Below, piece after piece: positions 17,293-26,096 of a DNA stretch of 64,000 nucleotides; positions within the stretch are counted from its first letter, which is position 1, and the number at the start of each line of letters is the position of its first letter. The stretch comes from UBA830 sp038146925 (GTDB taxonomy: Bacteria; Pseudomonadota; Alphaproteobacteria; MPNO01; UBA830): NCBI GenBank assembly GCA_038146925.1, contig JAYQSP010000011.1:248001-312000 (forward strand), read 5' to 3'. The notes under the pieces are model-generated. The model saw nothing but the letters and a program-made list of their open reading frames with translations, made no database searches and had not been told where the DNA came from. The position numbers and the translations under genes are program-made.

Positions 17293-18114
17293 ATGAAATT
17301 CCTTTGGCTGAAAATGAGAAACTTCCGTGCCTTTCTGGCGGGTGCCGTTCTGGCGGCTTCGTTATTCGGGGCTGTTCCGCTGGCGCAGGCCGGATATCTG
17401 GTCGTCAACAACGACGAGTGGACGTTTTCGAATGCCGGGTTTGCCAATTCGCCCGACGCCAGCGTTTTCATCAATAACGTCACAAATCTTTTCACCGGCG
17501 ATCAACCCGGCAATTTTCTGGCCTACAGCCAGAACTTCGGCCTGACGGAATCGTCGCTGGCGAATGCCGTCACGGGGGCGGGACATACCTGGACCGTATC
17601 GACGGCCGGGCCGTTCACGTCCGCAGCGCTCGGCGCGTATGATGCCGTGTTCCTGGCAGGTACGGTCGGCGGCTTGTATCCCAACCAGCAGGTGATCATC
17701 GATTACCTTCAGGCGGGCGGAAACGTCTATATCGGAGCCGGCACCGGCAATGGCGGCGCGGCGGTGGAAGCGAATGCCTGGAATCAGGTTCTTGCAACCG
17801 CAGGGCTGGTATTCCAGGGCAACTACAATTTCCAGAGCGGCAATATTGCGCCCAATGGCCCCCACCCGCTGCTCGCCGGTGTGTCGAGCCTGTATTTCGA
17901 TCACGTTAACAGCGTCTCCGACCTCGATACGGCCGGAACGAATGGCGAAATCCTGTTCGAGACGAACGGACACGGGATGCTGGCGCTCGGCAGTTTCGGC
18001 GAATTGCCGCCGCCTTCCGAGTTCTCGCCGGTTGCGGAACCCGGAACGCTTGCCGTTTTGGGGCTCGGTCTTATCTGTCTGGGATTTTCCCGCCGGTCGC
18101 GCGAGAGCGTCTGA
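17293..18114 (+). CDS. PEP-CTERM sorting domain-containing secreted protein
   Basis: 273 residues from the ATG at 17293. It has an N-terminal signal peptide (MRNFRAFLAGAVLAASLFG, cleaved after QAG or so), a Gly/Asn/Ala-rich exported domain, and a C-terminal PEP-CTERM module: VAEPGTLAVLGLGL, a hydrophobic helix, and a basic tail SRRSRE. Exosortase cleaves such tails and the protein is anchored or released with extracellular polysaccharide. The middle part, with YDAVFLAGTVGGLYPNQQVI and YLQAGGNVYIGAGTG, resembles a glutamine-amidotransferase-like/ThuA-type fold. The preceding sigma-54 promoter supports regulated expression. No exosortase is in the window. Confidence 0.88.
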   Translation: MKFLWLKMRNFRAFLAGAVLAASLFGAVPLAQAGYLVVNNDEWTFSNAGFANSPDASVFINNVTNLFTGDQPGNFLAYSQNFGLTESSLANAVTGAGHTWTVSTAGPFTSAALGAYDAVFLAGTVGGLYPNQQVIIDYLQAGGNVYIGAGTGNGGAAVEANAWNQVLATAGLVFQGNYNFQSGNIAPNGPHPLLAGVSSLYFDHVNSVSDLDTAGTNGEILFETNGHGMLALGSFGELPPPSEFSPVAEPGTLAVLGLGLICLGFSRRSRESV

Positions 18115-18152
18115 TATTCGACCGGTACGATTCCGCATAAACGGAATTGGAT

Positions 18153-19571
18153 CTAGTCTCCCACCCACGCGATCCGCAGAATGTTCGTGGCGCCCGGCGT
18201 GCCGAAAGGCACGCCCGCGGTGACCACCAGCCTTTCGCCTTTCTGCGCGAGTTTCTCGTCCCGCGCGATGCGGCAGGCCTTGTCGACCATATCGGAAAAA
18301 TTCCTGACATCCTGGGTTATCACGCCGTGTATTCCCCAGACCAGAACCAGCCGCCGCGCCGTCGCTTCGCTCTCCGTCAGGCACAGGATGGGTACGTCCG
18401 GCCGTTCGCGCGCGGCGCGGAGCGTCGTCGAGCCGGAGGTGGTGTAGGTGACGATCGCAGCGGCGCCAATGGTTTCCGCGACCTGCCGGGCGGCGGCGGT
18501 GATCGCATCCGGCGCGGTACTTTCCGGGTCGGGATGGGTGGTGTCCATGATCGCGCGATAGGCCTCGTCGCGTTCGGTTCGGGCGATGATCCGGCCCATG
18601 ATCGAGACAGCTTCGACGGGGTAATCGCCGGCAGCCGTTTCCGCCGACAGCATCACCGCATCCGCCCCGTCGTAGATCGCGGTGGCAACATCGGAGGCTT
18701 CGGCCCGGGTCGGCGCCGGCGCGCTGATCATCGATTCCAGCATCTGAGTCGCGACGACGACGGGCTTTCCGGCCTCGCGGCAATGGCGGACGATCTGTTT
18801 CTGCAATCCCGGCACGTCTTCCGGCGGCAGTTCGACGCCCAGATCGCCCCGCGCGACCATGACGGCGTCCGACAGGGTGATGATCTCGTCCAGACGGTCG
18901 ATCGCCGCCGGTTTTTCCAGTTTTGAAAGCACCGCGGCGCGGCCCTGAATAATCTTCCGGGCTTCGGCCACGTCTTCGGGCCGCTGCACGAAGGACAGCG
19001 CGACCCAGTCAACGCCCAGTGTCAGGGCGAACTGCAGATCGGCGCGATCCTTGTCTGTCATCGCTGCGACCGGCAGTACCGCGTTGGGCACATTGACGCC
19101 CTTGCGGTCGGTCAGGAGGCCGCCGGTCTCTACCACCGTGTCCGCGTAACCGTCTCCTATCTCCGTCACCCGCAGCCGGATTTTGCCGTCGTTCAGCAAA
19201 ATCTGGGTGTTTTCTTTCAGGGCCGTGAAAATTTCCGGATGCGGCAGGGGCGCGCGATCCTGATCGCCGGTCTTATCGTCCAGATCCAGCCTGAAGGACT
19301 GGTCCTGTTCGAGGTCGACCCCGCCGTCCGCCATCCGGCCGATGCGCAGCTTGGGTCCCTGCAGATCGGCGAGCACCGAGATAGGCCGGCCATGTCTGGC
19401 TTCGACGGCGCGGACGGCATCCATGCGGGCCTTGTGTTCCGCATGAGCCCCGTGGCTGAAGTTGAAGCGAAATACATCCGCGCCGGCAACGAACAGTTCT
19501 TCGATCTGTTCCTGACGGTCGCTCGCGGGCCCGAGCGTGGCTACGATCTTGGCGCGCCGGTTGCGGTTCAT
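18153..19571 (-). CDS. pyk: Pyruvate kinase
   Basis: A 472-residue glycolytic enzyme converting phosphoenolpyruvate and ADP to pyruvate and ATP. It starts RRAKIVATLGPAS and carries FRFNFSHG, the catalytic lysine region VLSKLEKPAAIDRLDEI, MVARGDLGVELP and AVMLSAETAAGDYP. Full length with A, B and C domains. It lies eight bases downstream of a glycerate 2-kinase gene in one operon, as in the ttuD-ttuE pair known from tartrate and hydroxypyruvate use. Confidence 0.96.
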   Translation of the reverse strand: MNRNRRAKIVATLGPASDRQEQIEELFVAGADVFRFNFSHGAHAEHKARMDAVRAVEARHGRPISVLADLQGPKLRIGRMADGGVDLEQDQSFRLDLDDKTGDQDRAPLPHPEIFTALKENTQILLNDGKIRLRVTEIGDGYADTVVETGGLLTDRKGVNVPNAVLPVAAMTDKDRADLQFALTLGVDWVALSFVQRPEDVAEARKIIQGRAAVLSKLEKPAAIDRLDEIITLSDAVMVARGDLGVELPPEDVPGLQKQIVRHCREAGKPVVVATQMLESMISAPAPTRAEASDVATAIYDGADAVMLSAETAAGDYPVEAVSIMGRIIARTERDEAYRAIMDTTHPDPESTAPDAITAAARQVAETIGAAAIVTYTTSGSTTLRAARERPDVPILCLTESEATARRLVLVWGIHGVITQDVRNFSDMVDKACRIARDEKLAQKGERLVVTAGVPFGTPGATNILRIAWVGD

Positions 19572-19579
19572 GTGCCGGG

Positions 19580-20851
19580 TTATAGAGCAGGCGGCGGGCG
19601 TTCGCCACCGGAGATAAGGATGGCGCGGAAATCGTTGACGTTGGTGCGGGTCGGACCGGTGCGGACAAGATCGCCCAGCGTGTCGAAGAAGGTGTAGCTG
19701 TCATGGGCACTGAGCATGGCCGCGGCGTCCAGTCCCGCCGCTGCCGCCCGGGCCAGCGTATCGGGCGCCATGATCGCGCCGGCGGCGTCTTCCGTCCCGT
19801 CGATGCCGTCCGTGTCGCAGGCGATGGCATGTATGCCGGGCGCTCCGTCCAGCGCGATGGCGAGTGCCAGCAGATACTCGCAGTTGCGCCCGCCGCGCCC
19901 CTGGCCGTCCTTTACCGTGACCGTCGTTTCGCCGCCCGATAAAATCACGCCGGGAGACGCCGATTTGGCAAGCGCGGCATGGGATCGACCGAGATCGCGG
20001 GCTTCGCCTTCAAGATCGGCGCCCAGCAGTGTGGGTTCGAGCCCGGCCGCCTGTAGGGCGTCGGCCGCTGCATCCTGCGCGTTCGAGGGACGGGCGATCA
20101 GTTCGAATTCGGAATCCGCCAACGCAGCGTGATCAGGTTTTATCGATTCCCAATCGCCCCGGCGCAACGCCCCGCGCACGTATTCGGGAAGCAAGATGCC
20201 GCGCCGGTCCGCGACCGCCAGCGCCTCTTCACAGGTGGTTGGATCGCCGACGGTCGGTCCGGAACCGATGACGGCCGGATCGTCGCCCGGCACGTCCGAT
20301 ATGGCGAGCGTCACCACAGGGGCGGGAAATGCCGCCGCCGCCAGCCGCCCGCCCTTTATGGCCGACAGATGTTTGCGCAGGCAGTTCATTTCGTCGATCG
20401 GTGCGCCCGATCGCAGCAGTGCCTGCGTAATCGTCTGCTTGTCCTCGAGCGCGAGCCCGTCTGCCGGCTGCACCAACAGGGCGGAGGCACCGCCCGAAAC
20501 CAGAAACAGTAACAGATCGTCACTCGTCAGATCCCGGGCCAGATCGAGAAACCGTCCGGCAGCGGCAAGGCCCTCGTCGTCGGGCAATGGGTGTCCGGCC
20601 TCGATCACCTCGACGCGTTCGCAGGCGACGCCGTGTCCGTATCGGGTAACCGCCAGTCCGGAGAGGTCGCCGTTCCAGTGGACTTCGACGGCGTGCGCCA
20701 TCGATGCTGCCGCCTTTCCGGCGGCCAGAAGTATCGTGCGCCCTTTTGGCGGCGCCGGCAGAAAGGGCGGCAGCACTTTCGCCGGATCGGCGGCGGCGAC
20801 GGCGGTGTCGAACAGATCGCGGAGAAACGACTTCGGATCCAGCAGCGTCAT
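19580..20851 (-). CDS. ttuD: Glycerate 2-kinase (MOFRL/TtuD family)
   Basis: A 423-residue glycerate kinase of the DUF4147/MOFRL type, long annotated as hydroxypyruvate reductase TtuD. GKAAASMAHAVE, FLVSGGASALLVQPADG and ILSGGETTVTVKDGQGRGGRN are family motifs. It phosphorylates glycerate to 2-phosphoglycerate, feeding enolase and the adjacent pyruvate kinase. Start overlaps the transporter stop by four bases (ATGA), so the three genes form one operon. With glcDEF upstream, this fits assimilation of glycolate or glycerate. Confidence 0.93.
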   Translation of the reverse strand: MTLLDPKSFLRDLFDTAVAAADPAKVLPPFLPAPPKGRTILLAAGKAAASMAHAVEVHWNGDLSGLAVTRYGHGVACERVEVIEAGHPLPDDEGLAAAGRFLDLARDLTSDDLLLFLVSGGASALLVQPADGLALEDKQTITQALLRSGAPIDEMNCLRKHLSAIKGGRLAAAAFPAPVVTLAISDVPGDDPAVIGSGPTVGDPTTCEEALAVADRRGILLPEYVRGALRRGDWESIKPDHAALADSEFELIARPSNAQDAAADALQAAGLEPTLLGADLEGEARDLGRSHAALAKSASPGVILSGGETTVTVKDGQGRGGRNCEYLLALAIALDGAPGIHAIACDTDGIDGTEDAAGAIMAPDTLARAAAAGLDAAAMLSAHDSYTFFDTLGDLVRTGPTRTNVNDFRAILISGGERPPPAL

Positions 20852-21762
20852 CGCCGGGTGCTCCCGCGGCGCGCCAGCATGATCCCTGCGAGAACGATCA
20901 CGCCGCCGACCGCCTGCTGCGGTCCGATGACTTCGTCAAACAGCATCCAGGCCACCAGTGCCGCGGTGACCGGCTGAAGCAGCAGGCTGACAGAGGCGAA
21001 GGCGACCGGCAGATGCGCCAGCGCCCAGGCGATCAGGCCCTGTCCGAAAACCTGCGGTCCGGCCGCCAGAGCAATCAGAAAAGCCCACCCCGCCAGCGTT
21101 ACGGGGAACAGTTCCTCTCCGCTGGCCAGTGCCGCCGGCACCATGCACAGCGCGCTGACCGGGATCGCATATTTCATGATCGTCATGGTCGAGAACCGCC
21201 TGCGCAGCCGTTCGACGGACATCTGATAGGCGGCATAGAACACAGCCGTCAGCACACCCAGAAGGTCGCCGTAAAAATGATCCTCGCTCAGCGACAGGCT
21301 GGCCCGCGACAGGATGAAGACGCCGGTCATCGCGGCGGCGAGGCCGGTCAGATACGTGCCGGTGACCCGTGTGCGGAACAGCAGCCAGCCGCCCAGCACC
21401 ACGAACACCGGCGCGACATTGGCCAGCAACGTCGAATTGGCGACCGTCGTCATCTGGATGGAATAGTGCCAGGCCATGATGTCGGCGGCGAGATACAGTC
21501 CGGCCATGCCGATCAGCAGAAAATCGCGCACTGACCGGGGCGTTTCACTGCCCGCCGGCTCTTCCCGGCGCGGCAGGGCGGCGGCGATCAGCCAATAGAG
21601 CGGGATGGCGAGCAGAAACCGGTGAAATCCGGTCGCCATCGGACCCAGCTCGCTGAGGCGGACCAGGATCGGCGCAAACGCGATCGTGACCGCGCCGATG
21701 AATATGGCGAGTATTGCGATGCGTTCGCGGCGGAGGCGGGCAGGGTCGGAAACGGCGGTCAT
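20848..21762 (-). CDS. DMT superfamily (EamA) transporter
   Basis: 304 residues with about ten membrane spans in two EamA repeats; the second repeat holds GDLLGVLTAVFYAAYQMSVERLRRR and ends SLLLQPVTAALVAWMLFDEVIGPQQAVGGVIVLAGI, a strong EamA signature. ATG at 21762 was chosen over an in-frame start 90 bases upstream because it begins just before the first helix. The stop overlaps the glycerate kinase ATG, so it may export or import a related hydroxy acid; this is inference. Confidence 0.92.
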   Translation of the reverse strand: MTAVSDPARLRRERIAILAIFIGAVTIAFAPILVRLSELGPMATGFHRFLLAIPLYWLIAAALPRREEPAGSETPRSVRDFLLIGMAGLYLAADIMAWHYSIQMTTVANSTLLANVAPVFVVLGGWLLFRTRVTGTYLTGLAAAMTGVFILSRASLSLSEDHFYGDLLGVLTAVFYAAYQMSVERLRRRFSTMTIMKYAIPVSALCMVPAALASGEELFPVTLAGWAFLIALAAGPQVFGQGLIAWALAHLPVAFASVSLLLQPVTAALVAWMLFDEVIGPQQAVGGVIVLAGIMLARRGSTRR

Positions 21763-21863
21763 GGGCCGCCTTATATCGGCTGCGGCGCGCGGCTCCAACG
21801 GCCTTTTGCAAGCCGGCCCGATCCGTCCTATATCAGGCCCGAACACTGCCAAGGAGAACCCTC

Positions 21864-22160
21864 ATGGATGACCAGACACGCCTCGAACTAGAAGCCGCCG
21901 CATTTCGCAGCCTCGTCGACCATCTGCGCGAACGCACGGACGTCCAGAATATCGACCTGATGAACCTGTCGGGCTTTTGCCGCAACTGCCTCAGCCGCTG
22001 GTACCAGGAAGCCGCCAACGAGAAGGGCATCGACATGGACAAGGACGCGGCGCGCGAAATCGTCTACGGCATGCCGTTCTCGGAATGGCGCGACAAGTAC
22101 CAGACCGAAGCCACGCCGGAGCAGCAGGCCAAGTTCGCCGAGGCAAACAAGGGACATTGA
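21864..22160 (+). CDS. DUF1244 family protein
   Basis: 98 residues. DVQNIDLMNLSGFCRNCLSRWYQEAA with its CxxC and the later GMPFSEWRDKYQTEAT are the signature of DUF1244, a small cytoplasmic family found in alpha- and gammaproteobacteria without an assigned role. AAGGAG lies nine bases before the ATG. It is divergent from the EamA transporter. Confidence 0.93.
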   Translation: MDDQTRLELEAAAFRSLVDHLRERTDVQNIDLMNLSGFCRNCLSRWYQEAANEKGIDMDKDAAREIVYGMPFSEWRDKYQTEATPEQQAKFAEANKGH

Positions 22161-22416
22161 TTTGTTTTCCGCTCAATCGGTGCCGCACCAGCCCACTCCT
22201 GGTCCCGGCCACCTATAAGGACGATCCCGTGGTTGGCCGGGATGGGGAGTTGGCGGGACCAGTCATAATATAAATCCACTAATCCAGAGGGGTGCGGCCT
22301 GTTTTCCACTGGAAAATAGGCGTCTGTGGATAACCCGGCGGCCTCGTTTCTTTCCGATTCGCGGGCCCCTCCGTAGTCTCGGCCTCAGTATCACGGAACA
22401 CCAAGGGAGTACCAAA

Positions 22417-22695
22417 ATGGCTGAAGGCGGCCCCATCGCGCAGGACAGGCTGCGCTCGTTCATCGAGCGGATCGAACGGCTCGAAGAAGAGAAAACGGCC
22501 CTGATGGCCGATATCAAGGAAGTTTACGCCGAAGCCAAGGGTACCGGCTTCGACGTGAAAACCATGCGCAAGGTAATCAGCTTGCGGAAAATGGACGAAA
22601 GCGACCGTCAGGAAGCCGAGTTTCTCCTCGACACCTATCTTTCCGCGCTCGGCATGCTCGACCGGCCAATGGAGTCGGTGCAAGCGGCGGAATAA
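22417..22695 (+). CDS. gapR: GapR (DUF2312) nucleoid-associated protein
   Basis: A 92-residue protein of the DUF2312 family. It begins with a short tail, then a coiled-coil helix (RLRSFIERIERLEEEKTALMAD) and EVYAEAKGTGFDVKTMRKVI, as in Caulobacter GapR, which binds overtwisted AT-rich DNA ahead of replication forks. Strongly conserved in alphaproteobacteria. It has its own upstream region of about 255 bases in which I see no other gene, and a clear terminator downstream. Confidence 0.93.
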   Translation: MAEGGPIAQDRLRSFIERIERLEEEKTALMADIKEVYAEAKGTGFDVKTMRKVISLRKMDESDRQEAEFLLDTYLSALGMLDRPMESVQAAE

Positions 22696-22716
22696 GGCTC
22701 GTCAACAATCGTGTCA

Positions 22717-22743
22717 AAAGGCCGGTCACAGACCGGCCTTTTT
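22717..22743 (+). terminator. Rho-independent terminator after gapR
   Basis: AAGGCCGGTC pairs with GACCGGCCTT around an ACA loop, followed by T residues. Confidence 0.92.
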
Positions 22744-22749
22744 CGTTCG

Positions 22750-22777
22750 CGTCATCCCCGCCTGCGCGGGAATGACG
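22750..22777. repeat. Short REP-like palindrome
   Basis: CGTCATCCCCGC and GCGGGAATGACG form an inverted repeat with a CTGC centre. Palindromes of the GTCATTCCCGC type are dispersed in many proteobacterial genomes between genes. Here it lies between the gapR terminator and the end of the convergent SDR gene. Confidence 0.7.
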
Positions 22778-22793
22778 ATGGAAAAGCAGGACT

Positions 22794-23495
22794 CTAAAAC
22801 TTCTCCACCCACGGGCGCAGCTCGATCTCCCAGCTCCAGGACGACCGGTGCTGGCGATGGACATGCAGGTAGTCCTTCGCGATTTCGTCCGGCAGCAGCA
22901 TCGCGTCTTCACCGCGTTCCGCGGCGCGGCCGTCGTCCGGGCCCTGCAGAATGCCGCCGTCGATCACGAAATGGGCGACATGGATGTTCTGCGGCTGCAG
23001 TTCGCGGGCCAGCGACTGCGCGAGGCCGCGCAGGCCGAACTTGCCCATAGCGAACGACGATGAATTCGGATAGCCCTTTACGCTCGCCGATGCGCCGGTC
23101 AGCAGGATGGTGCCGCTGCCCCGGGGAATCATCTGTTTGGCAGCCGCCTGGGCGACCAGGAACCCGCCGAAACAGCTGACTTCGATGGCCGTCCGTACGG
23201 CTTCGGGGTCGAGATCCTGCACCGGGCCGCGGGCGCGGTTGGACGCGTTGTAGACCACCACGTCCGGCTCGCCGATATCGGCGGTGACGGCGGCGAACAG
23301 CGTATCGACCTGTGCGGCGTCGACCGCATCGCAGGCGTAAGCCTTTGCGCCGGTCTCGTTGCACAGCGCCGACAGTTTGTCGGTATTGCGTGCGGCGATG
23401 GCGACGTCCATGCCCTCGGACGCAAACAGCCGCGCCAGCGACGCGCTCAATCCCTGTCCAGCGCCGACGATCAGCGCCTTTTCCTTGTTCGCCAT
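22794..23495 (-). CDS. Atypical SDR family oxidoreductase
   Basis: 233 residues with a Rossmann nucleotide-binding start ALIVGAGQGLSASLARLF and the NAS stretch VVYNASNRA. The catalytic YxxxK is changed: the motif reads FAMGK, with Phe148 where Tyr is normally found and Lys152 kept; Ser136 or Ser138 occupies the catalytic Ser region. The rest (LARELQPQNIHVAHFVIDGG) is typical of a proteobacterial SDR clade with this change. It may bind nucleotide without classical dehydrogenase chemistry. Substrate unknown. Confidence 0.88.
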   Translation of the reverse strand: MANKEKALIVGAGQGLSASLARLFASEGMDVAIAARNTDKLSALCNETGAKAYACDAVDAAQVDTLFAAVTADIGEPDVVVYNASNRARGPVQDLDPEAVRTAIEVSCFGGFLVAQAAAKQMIPRGSGTILLTGASASVKGYPNSSSFAMGKFGLRGLAQSLARELQPQNIHVAHFVIDGGILQGPDDGRAAERGEDAMLLPDEIAKDYLHVHRQHRSSWSWEIELRPWVEKF

Positions 23496-23536
23496 TGATT
23501 GTTCCCTCGTTTGCCGGCCCTATGCGGCCGATGTTT

Positions 23537-24130
23537 TCAGCTCGCCTTGGGCGGCCTGACCCACGCGTGGTTGACCACCTTCTTGACGCGTTCCGTGGTG
23601 CGGATGACGTTCAGCACCGTGTTCATTTCCTGCTGAGACCGGCCCGCGCCGATGACGTAGACGACCCCGTTGACCGACCGCCAGCGGTAATTGATCGACC
23701 GGATGCCTTTGGTGCCCAGCAGTTTCACTTTCAGCTTGGTTTCGATCCACAGATCGTTGGCCGCCGTGGCAGGCCCGTAATCGTCGGTGACCTGCAGTTC
23801 GTTGACGATGCGTTTCACGCCCTTGATGCCGCGGACGAGATCCGTGGCCCGCTGTTTGTTCTGCGCGAACTTCACGGTGCCCGTCAGCATGACCACGTGT
23901 TCGTAAACATCGGTGGAAATCTCGGCGAACAGATCGCTGTACTGCTTGCCCACCAGGGCTTCGTTGATGTCGAGCGTGATCGCTGCATCGTCGCGCAGCG
24001 TCTGCAGCGACCGGTCCTCCGCCGGAGAGGACGCGACGTTGACCAGTCCCGACGGTTGCGTGCAGGCGGCGAGAGCGGCCATCGAGGCGGCAGCGGCAAT
24101 AACTCGGGCAAATCGGGGCAATGGAATCAC
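23537..24130 (-). CDS. BON domain-containing lipoprotein
   Basis: 197 residues from a GTG at 24130, chosen because AAGGAG lies eight bases before it. The signal sequence ends in the lipobox LAAC (SMAALAACTQ), so the protein is probably a lipoprotein. Two BON domains follow: about 50-115 (DINEALVGKQYSDLFAEI to VMLTGTVKF) and 120-190 (DLWIETKLKVKLLGTKGI). BON proteins such as OsmY and DolP act at the envelope and contact phospholipid. Confidence 0.9.
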   Translation of the reverse strand: MIPLPRFARVIAAAASMAALAACTQPSGLVNVASSPAEDRSLQTLRDDAAITLDINEALVGKQYSDLFAEISTDVYEHVVMLTGTVKFAQNKQRATDLVRGIKGVKRIVNELQVTDDYGPATAANDLWIETKLKVKLLGTKGIRSINYRWRSVNGVVYVIGAGRSQQEMNTVLNVIRTTERVKKVVNHAWVRPPKAS

Positions 24131-24262
24131 GGTCTGGGCTCCTTGTGGACAGTCTAGGACGTGGCGACATGGAAATGCCACCGGATTTACCCCCTATAGA
24201 TAGGCTTTACGGGGAATCATAAATGCAAAACCCGCAAAGGCCCGTTTTTTGTCACAGGAAAT

Positions 24263-26032
24263 TTACCGCACGTACAGCGCTTCCAGCGCGTCGCCGTAGC
24301 GGTCTTTGATGACGTGACGGCGGATTTTCATCGACGGGGTCATCATCTCGTTTTCGATCGAGAACGCCTCCGCGACCACGATGAAGCGCCGCACCCGTTC
24401 GATCACGGACAGATCCTCGTTCACCCGGTCGATGGCGGCGGCGATCGCGCTGCGAAAATCTTCGTCTTCCGCCAGCGCCGCGACATCCTTTGGCTTGCCG
24501 TTCGCTTTGGCCCAGTCCGCCATAAAATCCGGATCGGGCACGATCAGCGCCACCAGATGCGGCTTCCTGTCGCCGTAGACCATAGCCTGCGCGATTTCCG
24601 GTTGCAGGGTCAGGAAACCTTCGATCCGTTGCGGCGCGATGTTGTCGCCGCCGGAATTGACGATGATGTCCTTCTTGCGGTCGGTGATCATCAGATAGCC
24701 GTCTTCGTCGATTTCGCCGATATCGCCGGTATGCAGCCAGCCGTCGGTGATCGCCTCTGCGGTCGCGTCCGGCATGTTCCAGTAGCCCTGCATGACCAGT
24801 TCGCCTTTGACGAGGATTTCGCCGTCCTCCGCAATTTTCAGATCCACATCGACGAATTTCGGCCCGACGGTGTGGATCTTGTTCCTGTGCGGCAGATTGC
24901 AGCTGATGATCGGCGCGGATTCGGTCTGTCCGTAGCCCTGCAGCAACGGCACGTCGAGCGCCTTGAAGAACGTGCCGATGTCGTAATTCAGCGGCGCGCC
25001 GCCCGACACCATCGCTTTCAGCCGCCCGCCGAACCGCCCGGCGACCTTCTTGCGGACCAGTTTGGTCAGCAGCGGGTCGAGCAGCGCTTCGCCGAGGCCG
25101 AGGCGTTTGCCTTCGTATTTCTTGCGTCCCGTCTCGACCGCCTTCATGAACAGTTTTTCCGACAGGCCGCCTTTCTGCTGGACGCCGCGCACGATGCGTC
25201 CGTGCATGGTTTCGTACAGGCGCGGAACGGCGGTCATGATCGTCGGGCTGACCTCTTCCATATTGGCGGCCAGCTTGTCGACGCCTTCGGCATAGTAGAT
25301 CTGCGCCTTGATCGACAGCGGGAACATCAGGCCGGCCGTGTGTTCATAGGAATGCGACAGCGGCAGAAAGGACAGGAATTTCTCGTCGTCGAGCCCCAGG
25401 TTGAGAAGCAGGTCGTAGGCGCCCTTGCAGTTGGAGATGATGGCGCCGTGGCTCAGCATCACGCCCTTCGGCACGCCGCCCGTGCCGGACGTGTAGATCA
25501 GGCAGGACGTATCGGTGCGGGCGATGCCGGACGCATCCGGCGCATTGCCGCCATGGGCCGCGATCACATCGTCCCACAGATGGATGGCGATGCCGTCCGG
25601 CGCTTCTGTCAACGGTTCCATCGCGACGATGAAATCGAGTCCGGCTTCGGCCGCCGCCGGCAGCAGGTTTTTCGCGAGCGCCGGGCCGGACACGATCGCG
25701 CCTTTCGCGCCGCTGTCTCGCAGGACGTGAACATGATCGCTGACCTGGTTGGTGGTATAGGCGGGCACCGCGATGCCGCCGGTCGCCATGATGGCGATAT
25801 CCGCGATCATCCATTCGGGCCGGCTTTCCGCGACCAGCGCCACCCGGTCGCCCTTCGAGACGCCGAGCGAGATCAGGGCGTTCGTTAATGCCGCGGCCTG
25901 GTTCCGCGCGTTCGAACCGGTGGTCGGTCGCCAGTCGCCATCACGTTTCGCCCACAAAAAAGGCCGGTCGCCGATCTCCGCGGTATTGGCGAAAAACATG
26001 GCCGGCAGGCTGGTCAAGCTATCGTAATCCAT
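24263..26032 (-). CDS. fadD: AMP-dependent long-chain acyl-CoA synthetase
   Basis: 589 residues of the ANL superfamily. Motif A3 is SCLIYTSGTGGVPKGVMLSH, the acyl-binding region YGQTESAPIIS and the hinge GWLHTGDIGEIDEDGYLMITDRKKDIIV are intact; the catalytic lysine region near NIAPQRIE follows. It activates a fatty acid to acyl-AMP then acyl-CoA. Length and the long N-terminal domain fit long-chain acyl-CoA synthetases (FAA1/FadD15 type). Divergent from the M3 peptidase gene. Confidence 0.93.
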   Translation of the reverse strand: MDYDSLTSLPAMFFANTAEIGDRPFLWAKRDGDWRPTTGSNARNQAAALTNALISLGVSKGDRVALVAESRPEWMIADIAIMATGGIAVPAYTTNQVSDHVHVLRDSGAKGAIVSGPALAKNLLPAAAEAGLDFIVAMEPLTEAPDGIAIHLWDDVIAAHGGNAPDASGIARTDTSCLIYTSGTGGVPKGVMLSHGAIISNCKGAYDLLLNLGLDDEKFLSFLPLSHSYEHTAGLMFPLSIKAQIYYAEGVDKLAANMEEVSPTIMTAVPRLYETMHGRIVRGVQQKGGLSEKLFMKAVETGRKKYEGKRLGLGEALLDPLLTKLVRKKVAGRFGGRLKAMVSGGAPLNYDIGTFFKALDVPLLQGYGQTESAPIISCNLPHRNKIHTVGPKFVDVDLKIAEDGEILVKGELVMQGYWNMPDATAEAITDGWLHTGDIGEIDEDGYLMITDRKKDIIVNSGGDNIAPQRIEGFLTLQPEIAQAMVYGDRKPHLVALIVPDPDFMADWAKANGKPKDVAALAEDEDFRSAIAAAIDRVNEDLSVIERVRRFIVVAEAFSIENEMMTPSMKIRRHVIKDRYGDALEALYVR

Positions 26033-26096
26033 CGTTCACCCTGTTGGCGTATTCGTTTGAAGAACTTATATCGTGGGGACAGGAAGGGAACCATAG

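Noticed and set aside
18128..18146. ATTCCG-CATAAA-CGGAAT hairpin between PEP-CTERM gene and pyk as terminator
   Set aside because: The stem is only six base pairs and no T run follows on either strand.
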